Assembly (NCBI GenBank): GCA_016715885.1
Contig: JADJXL010000028.1
Coordinates: forward strand, 930,001-994,000
Source of the DNA: Polyangiaceae bacterium
GTDB taxonomy: Bacteria > Myxococcota_A > Polyangia > Polyangiales > Polyangiaceae
DNA length: 64,000 nt
Reading direction: 5' to 3'
Part shown: in pieces, positions 43,278 to 50,592 of the stretch
How positions within the stretch are numbered: the stretch's first letter is position 1
Layout: every line of letters begins with the position of its first letter
Translations under genes and position numbers: made by a program
Notes under the pieces: model-generated
Database searches by the model: none
What the model was told of the DNA's origin: nothing
What the model saw: the letters and a program-made list of their open reading frames with translations, nothing else

Positions 43278-43976
43278 ATGGACGCCATGAATCTCGTCGG
43301 AAAAGTCAAACACACATTGTCGGCTGCCACGTTCGAGGTAGGAGCGCTCGGTTACGCGCTCATGACCCGCGCGCCTTCGTGGCGAGCGCATTGTGCGGAT
43401 TTGGCCGATCGTGCCGCCGTCAAACCTGGCCATCGGGTTCTCGACCTGGGTTGCGGTCCCGGAATAAGCGCATTCGGCATGCTGGACCGAGTGCCCGATG
43501 TCGATATCGTGGGGCTCGACCTCAGCCGCATGATGCTTTTTCTCGCGGAGCAATGGCAAAAGGTGGAGCCCAACGGTCATCGCATCGAGTTTGTCCGGGC
43601 CGATGCCACGCAATTACCCTTTGGTGATCACTCGTTCGATGCGGTCACGGGGCATAGCTTTTTGTATTTGTTGCCGGAGCCGGAGCGCGTGCTGGCGGAG
43701 GTGCGACGAGTGCTGCGCCCCGGAGGGCGATGCGCTTTTCTCGAGCCGAACGTCGACACGTTCGATACGTTGATTCCAATGGAAGTGCTCGGAAAAGTCA
43801 CCGAAGACCCTCGGTTTGTCTTAGCAATGACATTGTGGCGGTTTTACTCGCGCACGTATGGGCGATTCGACGAAAATCGGTTCAGGTCCGTGTATGCCAA
43901 CGCCGGACTCACGCCCCTTGCGTGTGAAACGACGCTTTCGGGGCTGGGGCTCTACGGAATTGCCGAGTCGGCTTGA
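43278..43976 (+). CDS. Class I SAM-dependent methyltransferase
   Basis: About 232 residues from ATG 43278, with GAGGGG just upstream; a TTG at 43266 overlapping the clpA stop is less likely. Motif I is VLDLGCGPGISAFGML, the acidic strand end is VGLDLSRMM, motif post-II is VRADATQLPFGDHSFDAVTGHSFLYLLPEPERVL, a typical UbiE/Methyltransf_11 signature. The C-terminal part (ARTYGRFDENRFR...) is less conserved. The methylated substrate is unknown. It is 8 bp downstream of clpA on the same strand, so probably co-transcribed, without obvious functional link. Confidence 0.85.
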   Translation: MDAMNLVGKVKHTLSAATFEVGALGYALMTRAPSWRAHCADLADRAAVKPGHRVLDLGCGPGISAFGMLDRVPDVDIVGLDLSRMMLFLAEQWQKVEPNGHRIEFVRADATQLPFGDHSFDAVTGHSFLYLLPEPERVLAEVRRVLRPGGRCAFLEPNVDTFDTLIPMEVLGKVTEDPRFVLAMTLWRFYSRTYGRFDENRFRSVYANAGLTPLACETTLSGLGLYGIAESA

Positions 43977-44078
43977 TTTGGGGATTGAAGCTCGCAGCCG
44001 GCCCCTCGTGTCGATGCGCATCCTACGCTTCGTGGATACACGCGTGCTGTGGGGGCAGAGACCGCTGGCGGGTTGACT

Positions 44079-45395
44079 TCAAGGGCACGCTGCGTGGTAT
44101 TCGTTGTACCCTTTTGTCCAATCGGCGTCGTTGAAGTTTCCGTCGCCATTCGGGTCGCAGTATCCGCCCGGGTGCGTCATGGCGCAATTGGTGGTTTTGG
44201 GTGGGTATAGGCAGAAGTTGTCCACATCGGTTCGGCATTCACACTGTCCCGGCGGAGGCGGCGGTGGTGGATTGTCCGGACAATTGGCGTGGTATTCGTT
44301 GTACCCTTTTACCCAATCAGCATCGTTGAAGTTCCCGTCGCCATTCGGATCACAATACCCACCGGGCGCAGTCATGGCGCAATTCGGCGTCGATTTGGGG
44401 TAAAGGCAATAATTGTCGACGTCCGTGCGACATTCGCACGTTCCAGGCGGCGGTGGAGGCGGTGGAGGCGGCGGCGGTGGTGGTGGTGGCGGTGGAGGCG
44501 ACGAGCCGTCGGATTTGCCGACGACTGCGCAAATGCTTCCTTGTTGAAATCCTGCACACGAAGACGTCGGGAGGACGGTATTCGATACCTTGTGCGTCGC
44601 TACGCGGTCGTTGAATCCGATCCAGCCTTGCCCGCGCGCATAAAAATATTGCTCGCCCGCCCCGGGTCCCGACAATACCGTCAAGTGCACGACGTCGGTA
44701 AAACCTTTCCAATTCGCATACCGGCGCGCCTGGACCCGGCGCGATACGCTCTGACCGGGCTTGGTGCCGAAGTTGACCGCGCACGAATTGCATGTATTGC
44801 GCTCGGCCCCTTTGATTTCCATTTGCGTCGTGAATTCGGTCGTTCCACCAACCGCCAGCGAAAGCTTTCGCTGAATCCAACGAGCGCCCACCCCGGTTTT
44901 TCCTGGCTCCTGATAAATCGTATATGCCCACGGCGATGTTGGATTCAGCCCATTGCGCGGGTCGTTTGGATTCGTGTTCCAGCGCTGCTGGCACGTTCCC
45001 GGCGCATTGTCACCACATTTGACGTCACACCACGCTCCGCCCGGCGTTTCCTCGTATGCCCACGTCGTGTCGGTGCGGATGCGTAACCAATCCTTTTCAA
45101 TCGACCACTCTTCGAAGCCATCGCCGCTCGTGCTTTTCACGATGACGAATCGTCCGACGCCGTTCTGGATGCCCATGGGAATCACGCGGAACTGCTCGGA
45201 ACCAATCTGCCACCCGCCCGCGGGGGCATCGCACTTCGAAATGACGTAATCGGCCATGTCGATGTTGGATTGTGCAAGCGGGTCCACGTTCGTATCGACA
45301 CCATCGAGCGTTTCGGTGTCCGCAACGCAACCGCCCGTGGCGAAGGACATGCCCGCAAAGCCTGCAATGACCAAAGATAAAATCGTGTGGCGCAT
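44079..45395 (-). CDS. Secreted protein with two duplicated Ca-binding-like modules joined by polyproline
   Basis: About 438 residues from ATG 45395, with a signal (MRHTILSLVIAGFAGMSFATGGC) that may be lipidated at GGC. Residues ~25-315 form a domain with several Cys (WCDVKCG, CNSCAVNF). Then a run of about 18 Pro and two copies of a ~53-residue module: CECRTDVDNYCLYP, NCAMTAPGGYCDP, and NGDGNFNDADWVKGYNEYH, the last an EF-hand or dockerin-like loop (Asp-x-Asn-x-Asp-x-x-Phe-x-Asp-Ala). The modules are separated by a second Pro run and are 195 bp apart in DNA. Possibly a calcium-stabilised substrate-binding protein; function unknown. Confidence 0.72.
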   Translation of the reverse strand: MRHTILSLVIAGFAGMSFATGGCVADTETLDGVDTNVDPLAQSNIDMADYVISKCDAPAGGWQIGSEQFRVIPMGIQNGVGRFVIVKSTSGDGFEEWSIEKDWLRIRTDTTWAYEETPGGAWCDVKCGDNAPGTCQQRWNTNPNDPRNGLNPTSPWAYTIYQEPGKTGVGARWIQRKLSLAVGGTTEFTTQMEIKGAERNTCNSCAVNFGTKPGQSVSRRVQARRYANWKGFTDVVHLTVLSGPGAGEQYFYARGQGWIGFNDRVATHKVSNTVLPTSSCAGFQQGSICAVVGKSDGSSPPPPPPPPPPPPPPPPPPGTCECRTDVDNYCLYPKSTPNCAMTAPGGYCDPNGDGNFNDADWVKGYNEYHANCPDNPPPPPPPGQCECRTDVDNFCLYPPKTTNCAMTHPGGYCDPNGDGNFNDADWTKGYNEYHAACP

Positions 45396-45477
45396 GGAAG
45401 ATGCGTACATGCATTCCAAGCGTTGGGTCAACCATTATTTTATCTGTTTCCTCAACGATTTCATGTACTCTCGATCA

Positions 45478-46587
45478 ATGAAACGTCTTCTTTTTGGCAC
45501 TGGATGCCTCGTTGCTGCTGGAGTCGTATCGTTCGCATGTTCGGATGGCACGCAACAGAACGGCTCGGGCGCTTTTGCCGGAAGCGGTGGTGCAGGCGGA
45601 GCGCAAAGTTCCAGCATGTCAGCATCGTCGAGCAGCGGGGCGGGAGGCAATGCGGAGCCTCCGGGGCCGTCCGCCGCGTGCGTCGTGTCCGATGTCGACA
45701 GTGCAGTCACGTCGATGAGCGTCGAGCCTACGGTATTGACGACGATCGATGCATTGACCATTCGTGTCGCGGACGCGCAGACGGGGCATACGAACGTGGG
45801 CGTCGATCTGTGTACGCCAAATGGGCTCGTGCAAGCTACGTTCGGTGGAGTCGATAGTGCAATGGCGCCGTTTGCATGGCATTGGAATGCGCCGCCACTG
45901 CCGCTCGGTACGACTCAATTGATATTCAGAGCGGATCCATCGAATACCGTTTATCGCACATTGATGGTCGACGTGAAAGGTGGCGAGATGCCGATGGATG
46001 GTGGAGTCGATGCGCCACCCGATGCTCCGATGGGTCCAACGGATCTTTGCAATCCATTGCCGGGCAACATCCTCGCGCATACGACATTCGAAGAAGGAAT
46101 GAATGGTCAGGCTCCCGCTTATTGGCAGGTGCGCGATCCTGGGGCGCCGGGCGCATGCCTCGGATCGGGTGCGCCCGACAGCCACGTCTTTTTGACGACG
46201 GCAGCGCCTGGTTGTGGTGGCAATGCGCTTGCCGTGGATGCTCGCGGGCAATGGGATTGTTACGCCGTGCAAATTTTCAGCGATTACAATACGATTCAGG
46301 AGGGAGCGACGTACCGCATCAGCACGGCTGCGCGCTCGCAAGGCAATACGGTAAATCCTGCCGCGTGGTTTCACATCGGCGCGCAATGGCTCGACGGCAA
46401 TGACAGCGTATTCGGCGATGTGAAAAATCCCAAACCGGCGAGCGCCGACCTGAACGATTACGATTGGCAAGTCGTCTGGTGGGACGTCGTGGCCCCGCCC
46501 GGAGCACGGCGCATCGTCGTTTGGCTCAGCGCCCACTACCCAGGGCGCGTCGATTTCGACAACATTTCGGTGGTCAAACTGAATTGA
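45478..46587 (+). CDS. Lipoprotein with C-terminal carbohydrate-binding-like domain
   Basis: About 369 residues from ATG 45478. The signal (LLFGTGCLVAAGVVSFACSD) ends in lipobox FAC. A Ser/Gly/Ala linker follows. Residues ~65-175 resemble an immunoglobulin-like domain; after a short Pro/Asp linker, residues ~205-369 (NILAHTTFEEGMNGQAPAYWQV ... RVDFDNISVVKLN) have the shape of a CBM4/9-type jelly-roll: a start 'F-E' strand, a bulk with many Trp and Tyr, and the final FDNISV. This suggests binding to a polysaccharide at the cell surface. It is divergent from the calcium-module gene across 82 bp. Confidence 0.7.
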   Translation: MKRLLFGTGCLVAAGVVSFACSDGTQQNGSGAFAGSGGAGGAQSSSMSASSSSGAGGNAEPPGPSAACVVSDVDSAVTSMSVEPTVLTTIDALTIRVADAQTGHTNVGVDLCTPNGLVQATFGGVDSAMAPFAWHWNAPPLPLGTTQLIFRADPSNTVYRTLMVDVKGGEMPMDGGVDAPPDAPMGPTDLCNPLPGNILAHTTFEEGMNGQAPAYWQVRDPGAPGACLGSGAPDSHVFLTTAAPGCGGNALAVDARGQWDCYAVQIFSDYNTIQEGATYRISTAARSQGNTVNPAAWFHIGAQWLDGNDSVFGDVKNPKPASADLNDYDWQVVWWDVVAPPGARRIVVWLSAHYPGRVDFDNISVVKLN

Positions 46588-46624
46588 CGCGTCGTCCGAA
46601 TGTCAACGAGAACCCCAATGGTGC

Positions 46625-46975
46625 TCAATTCCCTTTTCGAAACCGCGGCACGAATATTTTTGCTCCAAATGGAGTAATGATCTTGGCTATCTCGGTGGGT
46701 ATGATGCCGTAAACTTCGACGGTCATGCTGGAGAGCTTCAAGAGCTCGGCAAGATGGCCACCCAAGTGGCCGAGATGTTGCAAAAGTGCCGCCGATCCCG
46801 AATACCGTTCGATGGCGACGCTGGTCGAGCCGTCGTCATCGAAAAACCAATCGTATGCCAGCGTTTCCGGTTCTTTTTCCCGAACGATGGCCATTGCTTC
46901 GCCGACAATACGTTTGAATTCGTCGAGGTTGCCGTCCTTGATGGCGAATTTCGCAACGACTTGGATTTCGCTCAT
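46625..46975 (-). CDS. Antibiotic biosynthesis monooxygenase (ABM/YgiN-like) domain protein
   Basis: The 116-residue protein has the ferredoxin-like ABM fold pattern: VVAKFAIKDGNLDEFKRIVGE, PETLAYDWFFDDDGSTSVAIERYSG and HLGHLGGHLAEL. Members are cofactor-poor oxygenases acting on quinols or polyketides, or heme-degrading enzymes, and often form dimers. Length is normal. The start ATG 46975 is well placed. The 180 bp upstream hold no gene; the nearby STAS gene is in the same direction but far enough to be separate. Substrate is unknown. Confidence 0.82.
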   Translation of the reverse strand: MSEIQVVAKFAIKDGNLDEFKRIVGEAMAIVREKEPETLAYDWFFDDDGSTSVAIERYSGSAALLQHLGHLGGHLAELLKLSSMTVEVYGIIPTEIAKIITPFGAKIFVPRFRKGN

Positions 46976-47154
46976 GATCCTACCCCCCGGTCGGATGCCT
47001 GCTCGGCGCCTATGCTACTCGCGGTTTCGCGGCACTGCCGGAAGTGACCATGGCCGTGTCCGCTCGCCGTCGACTCGCATCGTCAGCGTTCATGTAGCAT
47101 TTCTTTCGGCGCTGCAAACGCGGCCGCGTACCGGACGACAGATCTCGATGCGCC

Positions 47155-47922
47155 TCAGGCGCCCGGCGTCGCCGCAGATTTGTCGTCGACAGGTGCGGCG
47201 TTTCGGCCGCTCTCTTCAGCCTGATCCTTCGCTCGCCGAATTTTCTTGAATGAACGCAGCGAACGCTTATCTGCCGAACGCATCGCAAGACACGCTCGCA
47301 AACCGTCGCGCAACGTGCGAAGCGTCATGAGACCACCGAGATGCACGCCAATCTCGACGAGCGTCCGCGCCACTTCGGGACGCACACCCGTGAGCACACA
47401 ACGCGCTCCAAGAAGCTTTGCAGCATGCGTGAGACGCACGAGGTGCGCGGCGGTCATCGTATCCACGATGTCGACACCCGTGAGGTCGATCAAAACATAA
47501 TCCGCACCGCGTTCCGAGATGCGTTGCAGCAGTTTTTCGGTCATCTCCGAGGCGCGTGCACTGTCGATCGCGCCCACGAGCGGCAGCGTGATGATGTCGT
47601 CCCACACGTCGATGATGGGCACGCTGAGCTCGCGGATCGCGATGCGCTGACGCTCGATCGTCTGAAGCTGCACTTCGAGATCCTGGCGCGATGCCTCGAG
47701 ATCGCTCATCGCCTTGTCGTGCTCTTCGCGCGTTTGCTTGAGCTCGCGAAGGAGCACCAGAAGGCTTTCTTCGAGCGCACCGAAACGGTCCTCGGAGAGC
47801 GCGCCGGAGAGAGCGATCGCTTCTTCGAACGCCCCTACGGATGCCAACGACAACGCCTCGAGCACTCGCTCGACCCGCGTTTCATCTACCGCGACTCCGG
47901 GTTCCTCCGGGGTTTCCGTCAT
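47155..47922 (-). CDS. STAS-domain protein, RsbR-type co-antagonist of a stressosome
   Basis: The 255-residue protein has an N-terminal helical region (~1-75), a coiled-coil linker (LEVQLQTIERQRIAIREL), and a C-terminal STAS domain. The two phosphorylatable Thr sites of RsbR are recognisable: DLTGVDIVDT and CVLTGVRPEVARTLV, together with VHLGGLMTLRTL. In Bacillus, RsbR paralogues sense stress and, with RsbS and the kinase RsbT, release a sigma-factor activator. No rsbS, rsbT or phosphatase gene is adjacent, so a distant partner is needed. The N domain is not the haem-free globin-like type I would recognise. Confidence 0.85.
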   Translation of the reverse strand: MTETPEEPGVAVDETRVERVLEALSLASVGAFEEAIALSGALSEDRFGALEESLLVLLRELKQTREEHDKAMSDLEASRQDLEVQLQTIERQRIAIRELSVPIIDVWDDIITLPLVGAIDSARASEMTEKLLQRISERGADYVLIDLTGVDIVDTMTAAHLVRLTHAAKLLGARCVLTGVRPEVARTLVEIGVHLGGLMTLRTLRDGLRACLAMRSADKRSLRSFKKIRRAKDQAEESGRNAAPVDDKSAATPGA

Positions 47923-48074
47923 TCGATCTGCTCCAAGACGCTACATACGGTGACTGCTCGCGAGTTTCAAGCGCGACGTTCGCACGTTCGTGAAGTATCG
48001 GTCAATCGGCGCGATTTGGTCAACGGCAAGGCAACTTTCCGACGCTTACGGGATGAGCGCAGGACAGAGATTGA

Positions 48075-49763
48075 TCATGCGAGCAAATCGCATGCATGAG
48101 GCGGCTTTTTCACGGTCGCAAGGCCGATACGTTCGAGGTGCGCGAGGACAGACAGGACGGTGGGTTCGTCCCACGCATCACCGATGATTTGAAGGCCGAT
48201 GGGCAAACCTTTTGAGTCCAAACCAATGGGCGCAGTTGCCGCAGGCAAACCCGTGAGGTTACCGAGAAAATTGAAACGACAGAGTCCATCGATGGCCGTG
48301 GGGTCGCTGAAAGGCAAACGCTCTTCGGCCTCGGTGTAGCGCGGTGCCGTGATGGCGGTCGTGGGAAGCGCAATGACGTCGACGTCATGAAACAGCTCGG
48401 CGACGGCGATGCGCAGCCCCGAACGGAGGCGCTGCGCGTCGAGGTATTCGCCGCAAGAAAACCCTTCGACAATGGCAAACATGAGGCGAAGGTCATCGGG
48501 CAATTCCGAACGCCTACTTCGCAAAATGTCGCGCTTGATGGCAACTTCCTCGGGCGAAATGGTCATGTAGCCCATCGCGGGGGCATATTTCGCCATGGGG
48601 ATCTCGATACGAACGATTTCCGCCCCCTCCTTTTCGAGCGCCGAAATGGCTCGTTCGAAGGCCCGAACGATATCGGGCTCGGCCTGGCGCATTTCGAGCT
48701 CGTCGACGCCGATGCGTAATCCGCGCACGCCAGAGCCGAGATATGCGCCGAATCCGCCTTCGGGAGGCGCGGGGGCCCACGAGGTCATGGGATCTCTCGG
48801 ATCGGGCTCGGACGCGACGATATCCAAAAACGTCGCGAGGTCGCGGGTCGATGCAGCAATGGGGCCGGTATGCGCGACGGAGCTGGAAGACGTGGGCGAT
48901 CGTGGAACTCGGCCGAACGTTGGTTTGATACCAAAAATCCCGTTGAGCGCTGCTGGAATGCGGATGGACCCGCCCCCGTCCGTACCAATGGCAATCGGAG
49001 CCATCCCCAGCGCGACACCGACGGCGGATCCCGTGGAAGAACCACCCGCGGCGCGCGTCGGATCGTGCGCATTATGAGGCATGGCGTAATCGGTGCTATT
49101 GCCAATGGGCGACATGCCCCAGATGGTGAGCACGGTTTTTCCGCAAAATACGGCGCCTGCTTGGCGCAAGCGAGCAACGATGGTGGAATCACAAGAAATG
49201 GGTGCGTCACTTTCGCAAATGGATCCATCGCGCGTGGACAAACCATTGACGTCGCATTGGTCCTTGACGAGAAATGGGACGCCATCGAGGGGGCCGATGG
49301 GGCGGCCGCGAACAAAACGGTCCGCGGATACCTCGGCGTCGCGCAGGGTCATGGCGGGATCCTTGGCAGCAAGAATGTTCATGCATGGGCGACGCGTGGC
49401 GAGCTCGTCGAGACGCGTGAGCACGCGGTCGGCGACGTCACGCGGGGATAGTTTTCCGTCTCGATAGGCGGACGCGAAAGAATCGACTGTGTTGGGCCAC
49501 GCGCCGATTTCGGGCAAAGGCAAACCTGCGCTCGGACGTGATCTCGACGGGCGAGCTCGAATCGGCCGCAATTGCATGGGAAGTGGCCCGCGAAAGCGTT
49601 CGGGTAGCTCCGTAAGACGATCGATGCCCATGGTCGTTTTCAGGTAAGCCCGCAAAGCGACATCGGCGCCTGGAGTTTCCGCGATACGCCGGATTGCGGC
49701 AAGGGTTGGTCCAGACAACCGAGGCGTCTTGAAAGCAGGACCAGGCAAGCGAGGAATTTTCAT
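48075..49763 (-). CDS. Amidase signature (AS) family hydrolase
   Basis: About 562 residues from ATG 49763. The catalytic Ser-cisSer-Lys triad is present: Lys in FLVKDQCD, cis-Ser in AAGGSSTGSAVGVALG and nucleophile Ser in GTDGGGSIRIPAA. It hydrolyses C-N bonds of amides; the substrate is not evident. The N-terminal ~110 residues before the catalytic core contain a proline-rich lead (KIPRLPGPAFKTPRLSGPT) and no export signal. The long reading to 49856 would cross into the divergent lipoprotein start and is rejected. No GatB/GatC genes lie nearby, so it is not part of the tRNA amidotransferase. Confidence 0.88.
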   Translation of the reverse strand: MKIPRLPGPAFKTPRLSGPTLAAIRRIAETPGADVALRAYLKTTMGIDRLTELPERFRGPLPMQLRPIRARPSRSRPSAGLPLPEIGAWPNTVDSFASAYRDGKLSPRDVADRVLTRLDELATRRPCMNILAAKDPAMTLRDAEVSADRFVRGRPIGPLDGVPFLVKDQCDVNGLSTRDGSICESDAPISCDSTIVARLRQAGAVFCGKTVLTIWGMSPIGNSTDYAMPHNAHDPTRAAGGSSTGSAVGVALGMAPIAIGTDGGGSIRIPAALNGIFGIKPTFGRVPRSPTSSSSVAHTGPIAASTRDLATFLDIVASEPDPRDPMTSWAPAPPEGGFGAYLGSGVRGLRIGVDELEMRQAEPDIVRAFERAISALEKEGAEIVRIEIPMAKYAPAMGYMTISPEEVAIKRDILRSRRSELPDDLRLMFAIVEGFSCGEYLDAQRLRSGLRIAVAELFHDVDVIALPTTAITAPRYTEAEERLPFSDPTAIDGLCRFNFLGNLTGLPAATAPIGLDSKGLPIGLQIIGDAWDEPTVLSVLAHLERIGLATVKKPPHACDLLA

Positions 49764-49855
49764 GAGGGGCGGAAAGATATCGATGACGCCGATTCGTGGC
49801 AACCGTTCCCAAAATATAGGTACGCTAGCCGAGGTTGCGCATAGGGAGGCATCCA

Positions 49856-50458
49856 ATGGAAATTTCTTCGTTCGTCGTGGGGCTTTGCATTTCGGGTAGC
49901 GCGGTTTGTTTCGTCGGTTGCGGAGGCACCGTGAGCGAAGGGGGACAGGCGGGAGGTTCGTCGAGCAGCTCGAGCTCGAGCAGTTCGGCGTCTTCGAGCA
50001 GCTCGGCGAGCAGTTCCTCGAGTGGTTCGACGTCGTCGAGCAGTTCGTCGTCGACTAGCTCGTCGTCGAGCAGCGGTGGAGGGTCGAGCTCCAGCAGCAG
50101 CAGCAGCGGCGGAAGCAATTACGCGACATGCGACGAATGCTTGGGGAAAACAGGGGCCGTCGCGAATGAGTGCGAAGCCGAGTGGACGGCATGTTTGGAA
50201 TGGAAAACGTGCAATTCTTTGATGTTCTGCAATGACTCGGGGCTGCCGGGTGGTCCTGGCCCGTGCGACAAGAAAACCGTCGACGGGGCATGTTGTTCAC
50301 TGCAATGCGACACGAATACCCCCGATCCTGAAGGCATCAAGCGTTACCGGGCCCTCGACGCGTGCATCCATTGCAAAACCTGCGCGAGCGTGTGCGCGTC
50401 GGATCCGTACTGCTCGGTTTTCGCGCCGGATGGCGAAGCGCTTTGCACCCCCCTGTAA
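49856..50458 (+). CDS. Lipoprotein with long Ser linker and Cys-rich domain
   Basis: About 200 residues from ATG 49856, with AGGGAGG 8 bases upstream. The signal ends in lipobox FVGC. About 60 residues, nearly all Ser with some Gly/Ala/Thr, form a flexible spacer. The C-terminal ~115 residues hold twelve Cys (CDECLGKTG, CEAEWTACLEW, CNSLMFCND, CCSLQCD, CIHCKTCASVC), so a disulfide-stabilised head is held away from the membrane. No family is recognised. It starts in the divergent region with the amidase gene and is 134 bp upstream of another Cys-repeat lipoprotein in the same direction. Confidence 0.75.
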   Translation: MEISSFVVGLCISGSAVCFVGCGGTVSEGGQAGGSSSSSSSSSSASSSSSASSSSSGSTSSSSSSSTSSSSSSGGGSSSSSSSSGGSNYATCDECLGKTGAVANECEAEWTACLEWKTCNSLMFCNDSGLPGGPGPCDKKTVDGACCSLQCDTNTPDPEGIKRYRALDACIHCKTCASVCASDPYCSVFAPDGEALCTPL

Positions 50459-50592
50459 ACATTCGATTTTTTCTTGCCTGACAAACCTCCACATCGAGTA
50501 AGCTCGCCGCGAACTAAAATCGCTCATGGGTGAGCCGACTTGCGACGGTGCGGTCCACGAGCGCGAGAGCTTCTCGGAGGTGGAACGTCTTC

